From NCBI GenBank assembly GCA_036796255.1, contig DAIRDH010000033.1, forward strand, positions 1-36,535: a DNA stretch of 36,535 nucleotides. The letters run 5' to 3'. The position numbers and the translations under genes were made by a program. Numbering within the stretch: position 1 is the stretch's first letter; every line of letters begins with the position of its first letter. The notes under the pieces were generated by a model. That model did no database searches and was not told where the DNA came from. It saw only the letters and a list, made by a program, of their open reading frames with translations. This document shows positions 1-9,001 of the stretch, piece after piece. This DNA comes from T3Sed10-241 sp036796255. Its GTDB lineage: Bacteria; Bacteroidota; Bacteroidia; Flavobacteriales_D; Cryomorphaceae.

Positions 1-8
1 TACCTTTG
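1..8 (+). promoter_or_regulatory. Bacteroidota-type -7 promoter element for trmB
   Basis: TACCTTTG matches the Bacteroidota -7 consensus TAnnTTTG and lies 11 bases before the trmB start codon. The matching -33 element would fall outside the window, so only half of the promoter can be judged. It implies a very short leader. Confidence 0.5.
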
Positions 9-19
9 CCGCCCGAAAT

Positions 20-730
20 ATGGGTAAGAAAAAAAACGAGCACTTTGCGGAAATGAAGGCCATGCACTGCGTGTATGAGCCCGAAAATCAGCTGATGGTC
101 CGCGATGACAACGAGATCAAGGGGCAGTGGAACAGCAAGCACTTTAAGCGCGCACAGCCCATCACCCTGGAGCTGGGTTGCGGTAAAGGCGAATACGCCA
201 TCGCACTCGGCAGGCGCTACCCTCAGCGCAACTTTGTGGGCGTGGATGTGAAGGGTGCACGGCTTTGGCGCGGAGCCCGCACTGTAGAAGATGAAGGCAT
301 CGACAATGTGGCCTTTCTCCGCATCAAGATCGAATTTACCCAGCACTTCTTTGCCCCCAATGAGGTGGACGAAATTTGGCTCACCTTCAGTGATCCCCAG
401 CCCAAAGACAAAAAAGAAACCAAGCGCCTCACAGGCAAACATTTTCTGGAGCGTTACGCCCGCTTCCTCAAGCCGGGTGGGTTCATACACGTCAAGACCG
501 ACAGTGATTTTCTCTACGAAGCCACCCGCCAAACCATCGCCGAAGGAGGCCACAAGCTGCACTTCGATACAGCCAACCTCTACGGAGAAGGCATCCACAG
601 GCTCCAGAGCGACGATATGCGCGAGTTGCTGCAGGTCAAGACCTTTTACGAGCAGATGTTTTTGCGTCAGCACATGCCCATTCACTACCTTTGTTTTGAA
701 TTGAATGACGGCCTCTATCAAGATATCTGA
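20..730 (+). CDS. trmB: tRNA (guanine-N7-)-methyltransferase TrmB
   Basis: This enzyme makes 7-methylguanosine at position 46 of the tRNA variable loop, using S-adenosylmethionine, in the cytoplasm. The 236-residue length is normal for the family. The SAM-binding motif ELGCGKGE is at residues 51-58, followed by VGVDVKG for the second strand of the Rossmann fold. The family signature FSDPQPKDKK is in the middle, and TDSDF lies in the C-terminal half. The ATG at 20 follows a promoter octamer directly and gives a full-length protein. The next gene starts inside its last 26 bases, so the two are probably co-transcribed. Identification rests on strong family motifs. Confidence 0.95.
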   Translation: MGKKKNEHFAEMKAMHCVYEPENQLMVRDDNEIKGQWNSKHFKRAQPITLELGCGKGEYAIALGRRYPQRNFVGVDVKGARLWRGARTVEDEGIDNVAFLRIKIEFTQHFFAPNEVDEIWLTFSDPQPKDKKETKRLTGKHFLERYARFLKPGGFIHVKTDSDFLYEATRQTIAEGGHKLHFDTANLYGEGIHRLQSDDMRELLQVKTFYEQMFLRQHMPIHYLCFELNDGLYQDI

Positions 731-1067
731 GCGCCACGCCGACTTCTTTGAGCTGGTGTATGAAGTGGTGAAACAAATCCCCAAAGGTCGTGTTACGAGC
801 TATGGTGCGATAGCGCGTTACCTCGGCACGGGGCGGAGTTCGCGGATGGTGGGATGGGCCATGAACAGTTCACACCGCCTGCCGGAGCCTGTACCCGCAC
901 ACCGTGTGGTAAACCGCAATGGTCTCCTTACGGGAAAGCACCACTTTGGTGACGAGGGCCGCATGCAGGCCCTGCTTGAAGCAGAAGGTATAAAAGTATT
1001 GAACGACAAGGTGGTCGATTTTGAGCACCTCAACTGGGATCCTGCAAGAGAACTGGAATTGCCCTGA
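705..1067 (+). CDS. Alkyltransferase-like protein (MGMT family, no acceptor cysteine)
   Basis: The protein has 120 residues and consists only of the DNA-binding domain of O6-methylguanine-DNA methyltransferases. The helix-turn-helix region includes SYGAIARYLG and SSRMVGWAM, and the active-site loop reads PAHRVVNRNG at residues 64-73. True methyltransferases have PCHR here; the alkyl-accepting cysteine is replaced by Ala65. Known alkyltransferase-like (ATL) proteins bind and flip alkylated guanines without repairing them and hand the lesion to nucleotide excision repair, so that role is inferred here. The ATG at 705 overlaps the end of trmB by 26 bases, and the gene is two bases from the Mrp gene, suggesting one operon. 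Confidence 0.88.
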   Translation: MTASIKISERHADFFELVYEVVKQIPKGRVTSYGAIARYLGTGRSSRMVGWAMNSSHRLPEPVPAHRVVNRNGLLTGKHHFGDEGRMQALLEAEGIKVLNDKVVDFEHLNWDPARELELP

Positions 1068-1069
1068 AA

Positions 1070-2170
1070 ATGAATAATATGGAACTCAACGATAAGAATC
1101 TTCTCGAGGCCCTCAGCAATGTGATGGAGCCCGAGCTCAAAAAAGACATTGTGGCACTCAACCTGGTGCACGATGTGAAAACTGCCGATGGCAAAATCAG
1201 CTTTACGCTCAATGTGGTCAATCCGGCGATGCACGCCCGCAAGCGGCTTGAAGATGCCTGTCGCTTTGCGATAGAGCGCAATTTTGGTCGGGATGTGGAA
1301 GTGGAAATAAATGTGAAAGTATTGTCCAAAGAGGAACAAAATCCCGAGCAACGCAAAGTGCTGCCGGGTGTAAAGCACATCATTGCGGTGGCTTCGGGCA
1401 AGGGGGGCGTGGGCAAAAGCACCGTGGCCGCCAACCTCGCCGCAGGATTGGCCAGTGATGGCTACAGCGTGGGCCTGGTCGATGCCGACATTTACGGCCC
1501 TTCAATGCCCATCATGTTTAACGTGGCCGATGAGAAGCCGCGCACCACTGAAGTGAATGGCAAAAACCTGATCGTCCCTGTCCTAAGCTACGGGGTTAAG
1601 TTGCTGTCTATCGGATTTTTTGCAGATACCTCACAAGCCATCGTGTGGCGCGGCCCCATGGCGAGCAAAGCGCTCAACCAGATGTTTAGCGATGTGCACT
1701 GGGGTCCGCTCGACTTTATGATCATCGACCTGCCACCCGGCACGGGCGATATACATCTCAGCCTGGTGCAAAACATTCCGCTCACCGGAGCGGTGGTGGT
1801 GAGCACCCCGCAAAACATTGCCCTTGCCGATGCGCGCAAAGCGGTTGGCATGTTTCAGCTTGATGCCATCAAGGTACCTGTGCTGGGCATCGTGGAAAAC
1901 ATGGCCTATTTTACGCCGGCCGAGTTGCCCAACCGCAAGTACCATATTTTCGGAAAGGAGGGCGCAAGAAGGCTTGCTGAAGAGATCAATGTTCCCTTCC
2001 TGGGCGAGTTGCCCATTGTATCGTCCATCTGCGAATCGGGCGATGTAGGTCGGCCCGCAGTGCTGCAGGAGGAGACCCTTTCGGCCCAAGCCTTTCGGGA
2101 AATAATTCGTAATTTTACATCTCAATTGAAGCAGTTTGAAGGCAAGCATAAGGCCTTTGATTTGAATTGA
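1070..2170 (+). CDS. Mrp/ApbC family P-loop ATPase, iron-sulfur cluster carrier
   Basis: This is a 366-residue Mrp/NBP35-type protein. The N-terminal ~90 residues are a MIP18/DUF59-like domain with the usual VMEPELKKDIVALN start. The deviant Walker A motif GKGGVGKS is at 110-117, followed by DADIYGPS and DLPPGTGD. Family members carry Fe-S clusters to apo-proteins in the cytoplasm. The C-terminal CxxC that binds a bridging cluster in many homologues is absent: the segment between ENMAYF and IFGKEGA reads TPAELPNRKYH. A second ATG lies three codons downstream (1079). The NifU-domain gene follows almost immediately, which supports a shared role in cluster assembly. Confidence 0.92.
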   Translation: MNNMELNDKNLLEALSNVMEPELKKDIVALNLVHDVKTADGKISFTLNVVNPAMHARKRLEDACRFAIERNFGRDVEVEINVKVLSKEEQNPEQRKVLPGVKHIIAVASGKGGVGKSTVAANLAAGLASDGYSVGLVDADIYGPSMPIMFNVADEKPRTTEVNGKNLIVPVLSYGVKLLSIGFFADTSQAIVWRGPMASKALNQMFSDVHWGPLDFMIIDLPPGTGDIHLSLVQNIPLTGAVVVSTPQNIALADARKAVGMFQLDAIKVPVLGIVENMAYFTPAELPNRKYHIFGKEGARRLAEEINVPFLGELPIVSSICESGDVGRPAVLQEETLSAQAFREIIRNFTSQLKQFEGKHKAFDLN

Positions 2171-2193
2171 TTGGAACCCAAAAAGCAAGTACC

Positions 2194-2442
2194 ATGGACA
2201 GCCTTACATCGCGTATCGAACAAGCACTAACCCAACTGCGGCCTTTTCTCGAGGCCGATCGCGGCGACATCACCCTGGTGGAAGTCACTGACGATATGGT
2301 GGTGCACGTGGAGCTGCACGGCGCTTGCAAGGATTGCTCCATGAGCTATATGACGCTGAAAGCAGGGGTGGAGGAGAGCATCAAAAAAGTAGCTCCCGAA
2401 ATCACCGGTGTGCGGGCAGTCAACATGATGGAGAGTACCTAG
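2194..2442 (+). CDS. NifU C-terminal domain protein (Nfu-type Fe-S scaffold)
   Basis: This small protein of 82 residues matches the NifU C-terminal (Nfu) domain, with the cluster-binding pair C45 and C48 in GACKDCSMS. Two such proteins normally share a 4Fe-4S cluster across a dimer and pass it to target enzymes. The ATG at 2194 is chosen because it starts the conserved domain. An upstream TTG at 2167, overlapping the end of the Mrp gene, would add nine residues of no obvious function. Its position right after the Mrp ATPase and just before a ferredoxin-dependent oxidoreductase fits iron-sulfur metabolism. Confidence 0.9.
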   Translation: MDSLTSRIEQALTQLRPFLEADRGDITLVEVTDDMVVHVELHGACKDCSMSYMTLKAGVEESIKKVAPEITGVRAVNMMEST

Positions 2443-2523
2443 CGTTGACCAAAATTCAATTTCGCTTTTCGCAAAACATTTACGCCCCCTCGGGCATTTA
2501 GTGCACAAATTATCACCACCATT

Positions 2524-4392
2524 TTGGAAAACACAACAGCCAAAGAAACCATACGCTCCACCGAAGAGAAGAAGGATGTCACCATCCTTTTTGCCGGTGA
2601 TTCAGGCGATGGTATACAGCTTACAGGGAGCCAGTTCACCAATACCAGCGCCCTTTTCGGAAACGACATCAGCACCTTTCCCAACTACCCCGCTGAGATA
2701 CGTGCACCACAAGGTACGATAGCCGGGGTATCGGGATTCCAGCTCAACTTCGGGAGTGTGGAGCTATTCACCCCGGGCGATCTTTGCGATGTGCTCGTGG
2801 TGATGAATGCAGCGGCGCTCAAGGCAAATTTGCACAACCTCAAGCTCAGTGGTACCATTATCGCCAATACGGCCGGCTTTGACAAGAAGAATCTCAACCT
2901 TGCAGGCTACATTGACAATGCCAATCCTCTCGCTGACAACAGCCTTGGGAAGTATAGGCTGATTGAAATCGACATCACGAAGCTCACACGAGAGGCGCTG
3001 AAAGAAACCTCCTTGGGCATCAAGGAGAAAGACCGCAGCAAGAATATGTTTGTGCTCGGATTTCTTTATTGGATGTACAACCGCAAGCTGGAACCTACAG
3101 AACAATTCATCCGGGAGAAGTTTTCGAAGGCACCCGAATTGATCGATTCAAACATCGCTGTGCTCAAGGCGGGCTATCATTACGGCGATACGAGCGAGAC
3201 CTTCACCACGCGCTACGAAGTGAAGCCGGCCCCTTTGCCGAAAGGCGTGTACCGCAACATCATGGGCAATCAAGCCGTAGCCATGGGCCTGATTGCGGGA
3301 GCGCAAAAAGCAGATCTGCCTCTTTTTTACGGCAGTTATCCTATTACTCCTGCAAGCGACATCTTGCACGAATTGGCGCGCCACAAGAATTTTAACGTAC
3401 GCAGCTTTCAGGCTGAGGATGAAATTGCAGCGATTACCTCTGCCATTGGGGCATCCTTTGCGGGAAATATTGGCATTACGGCTTCGAGTGGTCCAGGTAT
3501 AGCATTGAAAGGCGAAGCCCTTGGCCTGGCGTGTATCCTTGAATTGCCGCTGGTGGTGGTCAACGTGCAGCGCGGTGGCCCATCAACAGGATTGCCCACC
3601 AAAACGGAGCAGGCTGACCTTATGCAAGCCATTTACGGCCGCAACGGAGAGGCGCCGATTCCGGTGCTTGCCCCTTCTTCGCCACGCGATTGCTTTGCCA
3701 TGGCTTTTGAAGCGGTGCGCATCGCGATTGAACACATGACTCCGGTGTTTTTGCTCAGCGATGGCTACATTGCCAATGGTGCTGAGCCCTGGCGCTTTCC
3801 CAAAGCCGATCAGCTGGCGACCATCACCGCGCCTTTGCGAAATGAACTGGGCGATGAACCTTTTCTACCCTATGGCCGTGACGAAAAAGGCGTGCGCCAA
3901 TGGGTGCTTCCCGGCATCGCAGGCCTCGAGCACCGCATAGGTGGATTGGAAAAGCAGGATGGCACCGGCAATATTTCATACGATCCTGACAACCACCAGA
4001 AAATGGTGAAGCTTCGCGCCGAGAAGGTCAATCGTATTGCCGACTTTATTCCCGAGCAGAATTTTGATCAGGGTGAAGCCACTGGCAAACTGTGTATACT
4101 GAGTTGGGGCTCGACATACGGCGCCATCAAAACTGCAGTGAAAGAACTCATTGCCGAAGGTGAAAGTGTTTCGCACATTCACTTGCGCTACATTTACCCT
4201 ATGCCGAAGAACCTGAAGTCCATGCTCGCTGGCTTTGAAAAGGTGATGGTTCCCGAGCTCAACAATGGGCAATTGGTGAAAATCATCAGAAGCGAGTTTT
4301 TGATCGATGCCCGGCCTCTGGCCAAAATAAAAGGCCTTCCCTTTACTTCAACTGAAATTAAGGACGCCGCCAAAGAAACATTGCAATCATGA
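2524..4392 (+). CDS. korA: 2-oxoacid:acceptor oxidoreductase, alpha subunit (fused gamma-alpha)
   Basis: This is the large subunit of a ferredoxin-linked 2-oxoacid oxidoreductase, most likely acting on 2-oxoglutarate to give succinyl-CoA, CO2 and reduced ferredoxin. The 622 residues contain an N-terminal gamma domain (GDSGDG at 25-30; FPNYPAEIRAPQG) fused to an alpha (pyrimidine-binding) domain (YPITPASD, QAEDEIAAI, QRGGPSTGLPTKTEQ) and a C-terminal transketolase-like domain. The start must be TTG at 2524, because no in-frame ATG precedes the essential gamma-domain motif. The beta subunit overlaps its end by four bases (ATGA), giving coupled translation. Substrate choice cannot be fixed from sequence alone. 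Confidence 0.92.
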   Translation: MENTTAKETIRSTEEKKDVTILFAGDSGDGIQLTGSQFTNTSALFGNDISTFPNYPAEIRAPQGTIAGVSGFQLNFGSVELFTPGDLCDVLVVMNAAALKANLHNLKLSGTIIANTAGFDKKNLNLAGYIDNANPLADNSLGKYRLIEIDITKLTREALKETSLGIKEKDRSKNMFVLGFLYWMYNRKLEPTEQFIREKFSKAPELIDSNIAVLKAGYHYGDTSETFTTRYEVKPAPLPKGVYRNIMGNQAVAMGLIAGAQKADLPLFYGSYPITPASDILHELARHKNFNVRSFQAEDEIAAITSAIGASFAGNIGITASSGPGIALKGEALGLACILELPLVVVNVQRGGPSTGLPTKTEQADLMQAIYGRNGEAPIPVLAPSSPRDCFAMAFEAVRIAIEHMTPVFLLSDGYIANGAEPWRFPKADQLATITAPLRNELGDEPFLPYGRDEKGVRQWVLPGIAGLEHRIGGLEKQDGTGNISYDPDNHQKMVKLRAEKVNRIADFIPEQNFDQGEATGKLCILSWGSTYGAIKTAVKELIAEGESVSHIHLRYIYPMPKNLKSMLAGFEKVMVPELNNGQLVKIIRSEFLIDARPLAKIKGLPFTSTEIKDAAKETLQS

Positions 4393-5420
4393 GTACAAGC
4401 ACTGAAACATTGACAGCCAAGGATTTTGCCAGCAGCCAGGACGTGCGCTGGTGCCCGGGTTGTGGGGATTATTCTATATTAAAACAAGTTCAAACGGTGC
4501 TGCCCGAACTTGGTATAGCCCGGGAGGACACCGTGTTTATTTCGGGTATTGGCTGCTCTTCGCGCTTCCCATACTACCTGAATACTTACGGTATGCACAG
4601 CATACACGGACGCGCGCCAGCTATAGCCAGCGGACTCAAAATTGCCAACCCCAACCTGAGCGTATGGGTGATTACCGGCGATGGCGACGCCCTTTCGATT
4701 GGCGGCAATCACCTTATCCACATGCTGCGCCGTAATTTCGACATGAATGTGTTGCTCTTCAACAATGAAATTTACGGCCTTACCAAAGGGCAGTATTCAC
4801 CCACTTCGCCGGAAGGCAAGGTGACCAAGAGTACGCCCATGGGTTCGGTGGATCATCCATTCAATCCGCTTGCACTTGCAGCCGGGGCCGATGGCACCTT
4901 TATAGCCCGTGCCATGGACAGGGACCCCGTGCACCTGCGCGAGGTACTGATGGAAGCCAGCGCCCACAAGGGTACTTCCCTGATTGAGATTTACCAAAAC
5001 TGCAACGTCTTCAACGACGGGGCATTCGAAGTCTTTACCGACAAGAAAACCAAGGCCGACAACACCATCTTCCTCGAGCACGGCAAGCCCTGTGTGTTTG
5101 GCTTGAACGACAGCAAAGGCCTTAAACTCGATGGTGCAACCCCCGTTGTGGTTGACTTAACTACGGGCGAGCACAGCATCGAGGACCTTTGGGTCCACGA
5201 CAAGCACGACCGCTTTAAGTCGGGTGTGTTGATGCGCTGCTTTGATACGCCAGTTCCCGATCGCGTGAACCTGCCGCGTCCATTTGGGGTGTTTTACCAG
5301 GAGACCAGGCCGTGCTACGAGGACATGCTTCACGAGCAAATCACGGTGAGTAAAAGCCGCAAGGGCGATGGAAACCTCGATGCACTGCTTAGTGGGAAGA
5401 ATACCTGGGAGATTGCTTAA
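4389..5420 (+). CDS. korB: 2-oxoacid:ferredoxin oxidoreductase, beta subunit
   Basis: This thiamine-pyrophosphate and Fe-S subunit partners with KorA. It has 343 residues. Cysteines C22, C25 (WCPGCG), C56 (GIGCSS) and one near residue 207 (QNCNVFND) are placed like the four ligands of the 4Fe-4S cluster in known two-subunit enzymes. The TPP/Mg site is seen as GDGDALSIGGNH followed by LLFNNEIYGLTKGQ. The complex decarboxylates 2-oxoacids and reduces ferredoxin in the cytoplasm. It is probably the last gene of its transcript, since a strong hairpin with a T run follows about 90 bases downstream. Confidence 0.93.
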   Translation: MSTSTETLTAKDFASSQDVRWCPGCGDYSILKQVQTVLPELGIAREDTVFISGIGCSSRFPYYLNTYGMHSIHGRAPAIASGLKIANPNLSVWVITGDGDALSIGGNHLIHMLRRNFDMNVLLFNNEIYGLTKGQYSPTSPEGKVTKSTPMGSVDHPFNPLALAAGADGTFIARAMDRDPVHLREVLMEASAHKGTSLIEIYQNCNVFNDGAFEVFTDKKTKADNTIFLEHGKPCVFGLNDSKGLKLDGATPVVVDLTTGEHSIEDLWVHDKHDRFKSGVLMRCFDTPVPDRVNLPRPFGVFYQETRPCYEDMLHEQITVSKSRKGDGNLDALLSGKNTWEIA

Positions 5421-5505
5421 AAGGCTCTTAAAAGGCTTTTCGGAAGCTGAATGAGCCAAAGCTTCAGGCTGTCTCGAATTATCGGTGGGGATCAATTGTA
5501 AACGC

Positions 5506-5540
5506 AAAAAATCCGCGGAGCAGTCCCCGCAGATTTTTTT
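5506..5540. terminator. Bidirectional intrinsic terminator between korB and a convergent gene
   Basis: AAAAAATC at 5506-5513 pairs with GATTTTTT at 5532-5539, and GCGG at 5515-5518 pairs with CCGC at 5527-5530, with one mismatch and an eight-base loop. A and T runs flank the GC core on both sides, so it can stop transcription from korB (+) and from the secreted-protein gene arriving on the minus strand. Confidence 0.8.
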
Positions 5541-5621
5541 AAGTGCTTGTAATCTATGGTTTAATGGCCTGGTTAATAGCAAATCATTTCGCAGAAATTA
5601 CTTTAATTAGCTTGCGAAAAA

Positions 5622-7235
5622 TCACCTAACCACGGTGCCCCAAAACGTTTTACCATCCATACCAAACATCACCAGATTGCCATCGATATACCGTGTTGTT
5701 GCGGCTATCATTCTGATGGCATCTTTGCCTTCGGTCACTGCTCCGTCTGACAGTTTATTGAGTTCACTGTCCAATTTAACTTCTCTGATTACAGAAGTGC
5801 TTCTGCGGTAGTCTTCGGTATTCCAACGCTCCTTTTTGGGTTTGGTCAGGTTGTCCGATCGGTCATTGTAATAGCAATGCAATACGTCATCTTTTACAAA
5901 TACAACCGCACCTGAGAAGTATTGCATTGCGCCAGCTTCAAGCTGTTTTTTGCTTATTGAAGTGAATTTTTTGGTAAATCCTCCGTCTTTGTTCATCTGA
6001 AAGAGCAAATTGTCGCCTACCAGCAAATTATAATAATAGCTTGTGTTGTTGCCGCTTTTCATCTCGGTGGTCTGGGAACCAAATAATTCAACATTCAGGA
6101 CGAGCCTCTCGCCGAGCTCCAGCAGCTTTGTGTGCCTCACAGTGAGTGCAAGTCCCTTTTCCTTGGCTTTAATAGATTCCATTTCTTCGGTAAACATTTC
6201 AGTAAACTTCTCTTCGGCACGAGATAGTTCCTTCAAATCGGCATCCAGGGTAATGCTGTAAGCGCCTGTATACCTGCCCTTTACGCCGTCATTGTTGAGG
6301 CCTGCAACAAGTACCGTACCATTGCTAATTGCTTTAACTGCCGGAGTGGGCCGCTCACCTTCAATTTGATAGGTTTTTACCAAGGCTTTATCGTCAAATT
6401 TATAAATCCTGTTCACACCAAATTTCTCTTCATTGATATGTGTCCTTGAGAAATCTCTTTGGTTGCTGCCCATTGTGGGGGTTTCAATTTTGGTTTGAGG
6501 GTTTTTTATGGTTGTTTCTTTAATGAGCACATAGTAAGTCCCCTCGACATCGGTTTCGGCCAAACGAAAATCCATCATGCGGTTGGCAGGCATATCTATT
6601 TCGTGGAGTTCATTGAATATGATGTTGAAATCTGCATCGAATTTTGCCAAGCCCAAGTTGAGGTTGCTTTCTGCTTCGTCAGAAAGTACATATCCAATTA
6701 AGAAGTCATTGCCAACTTTTATCAATTGAAAAGGGTTGTTAGACAAGGGATTTGACATGTCAACGAAATTGACGGGAATTACTCCTCCCGCGGGTTGCTT
6801 CAGAGCGGTGGGCGCTGCAATTGGTGAGAATCCCTCGTCCAAAACCTGATAAGCCATCTGGAGGCTCATAATCCGTTTTGAAAAATCTGAGCCACTCACT
6901 ATAGTCAGGGTCTTGCCATTGCGGGTTGCAATACATGTTGAAGATACAGGTTTATCTTTTTTGCTGGCTTTCTCTGGCGTGAGGTTAAGCGTTTTGATGG
7001 GCTCAAAATCGTGGTTGGCTTTTATCAATTCTACAGATTGGCCTCTGAGGCCGCCATTCATTTTCTGAAAAGTAACAGATTCGGCATCAGTTGAGATGAG
7101 GGTGAAAAATGAACCTTGAAGTCCCTTTTGTTCACCCAGTTGTGTCCATTTAAACGCTTCGGAAGTGTTTTGCGCAAAGGCGGCAGTCAGGCTTAGCGAG
7201 AGGAATGCACCCGCGAGGATGGTTTGATTGATCAT
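5622..7235 (-). CDS. Secreted protein of unknown function
   Basis: I do not recognise a family. The 537-residue product starts with a clear signal peptide (hydrophobic core at about residues 5-20, ending AAFAQN), so it is exported to the periplasm or beyond. The rest is rich in short beta-strand-like stretches and polar loops, compatible with a propeller or similar beta fold, but no repeat is regular enough to name. There are no cysteine-rich or transmembrane segments after the signal, and no recognisable type IX secretion C-terminal domain. It is monocistronic by position, convergent with korB. A weak AT-rich -7-like octamer (TATATTTT, minus strand, 7253-7260) precedes the ATG. Confidence 0.75.
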   Translation of the reverse strand: MINQTILAGAFLSLSLTAAFAQNTSEAFKWTQLGEQKGLQGSFFTLISTDAESVTFQKMNGGLRGQSVELIKANHDFEPIKTLNLTPEKASKKDKPVSSTCIATRNGKTLTIVSGSDFSKRIMSLQMAYQVLDEGFSPIAAPTALKQPAGGVIPVNFVDMSNPLSNNPFQLIKVGNDFLIGYVLSDEAESNLNLGLAKFDADFNIIFNELHEIDMPANRMMDFRLAETDVEGTYYVLIKETTIKNPQTKIETPTMGSNQRDFSRTHINEEKFGVNRIYKFDDKALVKTYQIEGERPTPAVKAISNGTVLVAGLNNDGVKGRYTGAYSITLDADLKELSRAEEKFTEMFTEEMESIKAKEKGLALTVRHTKLLELGERLVLNVELFGSQTTEMKSGNNTSYYYNLLVGDNLLFQMNKDGGFTKKFTSISKKQLEAGAMQYFSGAVVFVKDDVLHCYYNDRSDNLTKPKKERWNTEDYRRSTSVIREVKLDSELNKLSDGAVTEGKDAIRMIAATTRYIDGNLVMFGMDGKTFWGTVVR

Positions 7236-7384
7236 AGCTTTATTTTTAGCCTAAAATATACATTTTAGCGACCGGCAATGCTCTTTGTGAGAATTAAATA
7301 TACGCCGCTCCAAAGGCTTGAAATTAGCGTCTTACGACAATGTCTGTGTAGCGGGGTACTATGCAAAAACAGCATAATTGAAAT

Positions 7385-8167
7385 CTATTCTCTAAGGCTT
7401 CGTGGTATTTCGCACACCGGTATGGGCAGCATCTTGTGCTTGTTGCGCTTGTTGAAGCTGCGGTATATGCTGAGAACTTCGGCCTGGCGGGAGGATATTG
7501 TCGACTCGTCGCCATTGAATTCCATGGCCCATTCCAACTCGGGATAGCTTGCGCCAATTTGGTCTTCGTCGCTTCGGTCATCGCCCCAGAGCCCGTCGGT
7601 GGGAGGCGCTTTCATGATGGCTTCGTTTACGCCAAGGTAAGCACCGAGGGCATATACTTCGGTTTTCATCAGGTCGGCAATGGGGCTGAGGTCAACGCCG
7701 CCGTCGCCATATTTGGTGTAGAATCCCACGCCGAAATCTTCCACTTTATTGCCTGTACCCGCCACGAGGTAACCGTGGAGTGCTGCGAAGTAATAAAGTG
7801 TGCTCATGCGGAGCCGGGCGCGTGTATTCACAAGCGAAAATTCGTGCTGCTCTTTCAGGTCATTTTCCGGAAGGGCCTTTTGTAAAGTCTCATAGGTTGT
7901 ACTGAGGTCTATGCAATGGGATTGAACCTTGGGATATTTTTCCATCAGGGAGGCGATGTGCTTGCGCGCCCTGCTCACGTGGCTTTCCGGCTGGTGAATG
8001 GGCATTTCAAGGCAGAGGGTGGGCAGACCTGTATGCGCACAAAGCGCCGACGTGACAGCTGAATCTATGCCACCACTTACGCCAACCACAAAACCTTTGC
8101 TGCCTGCACTGTCAGCGTAAGCGCGAAGCCAGTCACTGATGTGCGTTGCTACTTTATCTACTTGCAT
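7385..8167 (-). CDS. nadE: NAD(+) synthase, ammonia-dependent type
   Basis: NadE makes NAD from nicotinate adenine dinucleotide, ATP and ammonia, the last step of NAD synthesis. The 260 residues match the single-domain form; there is no N-terminal glutaminase (nitrilase) domain. The PP-loop SGGIDS is at 31-36, and further motifs are RARLRMSTLYY, GTGNKVEDFGVGFYTKYGDGGVDLSP (interrupted here only for description) and PPTDGLW. It lies 42 bases downstream of the outer-membrane barrel gene on the same strand and may be co-transcribed with it. gldB lies just beyond that gene on the other strand. Confidence 0.95.
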   Translation of the reverse strand: MQVDKVATHISDWLRAYADSAGSKGFVVGVSGGIDSAVTSALCAHTGLPTLCLEMPIHQPESHVSRARKHIASLMEKYPKVQSHCIDLSTTYETLQKALPENDLKEQHEFSLVNTRARLRMSTLYYFAALHGYLVAGTGNKVEDFGVGFYTKYGDGGVDLSPIADLMKTEVYALGAYLGVNEAIMKAPPTDGLWGDDRSDEDQIGASYPELEWAMEFNGDESTISSRQAEVLSIYRSFNKRNKHKMLPIPVCEIPRSLRE

Positions 8168-8209
8168 GGTATTCCTCTTTATCCATAAACGGACAAGTGG
8201 CGAAGGTGT

Positions 8210-9001
8210 TTAGAAATATACACCGAGGTTGAGGGCGAGGAAGTTGATGGCCGCTATGGCACGCTCACCATTGAGTTGTACATCATTGGCAGCATCAGTC
8301 CCGGTTGGCAAGCGCATGTCGCTGTTGAATACATTGTTGAGGCCATTGTTCCACTCAAGCGAAACCATAAGGTTGGCATTGCCGCCGATGTTGTACTCCA
8401 TACCGGCCTCAATGTGTAAACCAAACCTGTAGAAGCGGGTAAAGTCGGACGAGTTTGCATTTTCACGCTCAAAGGTCGGGCCGCTGGGGTCTGAAAGCAG
8501 GCGGTCACTGCTGTCAAAGCGGGAATGTACTGCCAATGAGGCATCAAATCCTACACGTGCAAAGTAGCGGTTGTAGCCAACTTCATTGGTCATCAATTTG
8601 AAGTTCAAGGGCACGGTGAGATAGTTGATGCGGTAATCTACTTCCCGTCGGCTTCTTCTCAGCGGATCATTTGGATTAGGCACTCCGATGGCATTGTCAT
8701 GCGACAGCGTGCCTCCTGTATTGACCATAAACAGACCTGTTGAGAAGAAATAGTTTTCATTGCCATCGAGCCTGAAATCCATATACAAGCCATACTTGAG
8801 CGCAAAGCGGCTTCCGTTGCCTTCAATAGAATTACCTTCACCCTCAGGAGAGAACCATGAGAATAAAGGTCCTGCGGATAATCCCATGCGAAGGGTGCTG
8901 GATTGTGTCGGTTGTACATTGATGGTTTCATCGCCGGTTTGAGCTGAAGCAGTAGAGGCCACCAGACAAAACGTAAGACCTATCAGGGCTATCTTTTTCA
9001 T
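8210..9001 (-). CDS. Outer-membrane beta-barrel protein
   Basis: A 263-residue protein with a signal peptide (ending TASAQ) and a pattern of alternating hydrophobic strands with polar loops, as in OmpX/PorT-like eight-stranded barrels of Bacteroidota. Typical pieces are MGLSAGPLFSWF, YFFSTGLFMVNTGG and LTVPLNFKL. The protein ends in an aromatic residue (GVYF), the usual recognition end for the BAM complex. The precise family and ligand are unknown. Transcription is predicted from a good promoter that lies partly inside the start of the divergent gldB gene. The nadE gene follows on the same strand. Confidence 0.8.
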   Translation of the reverse strand: MKKIALIGLTFCLVASTASAQTGDETINVQPTQSSTLRMGLSAGPLFSWFSPEGEGNSIEGNGSRFALKYGLYMDFRLDGNENYFFSTGLFMVNTGGTLSHDNAIGVPNPNDPLRRSRREVDYRINYLTVPLNFKLMTNEVGYNRYFARVGFDASLAVHSRFDSSDRLLSDPSGPTFERENANSSDFTRFYRFGLHIEAGMEYNIGGNANLMVSLEWNNGLNNVFNSDMRLPTGTDAANDVQLNGERAIAAINFLALNLGVYF

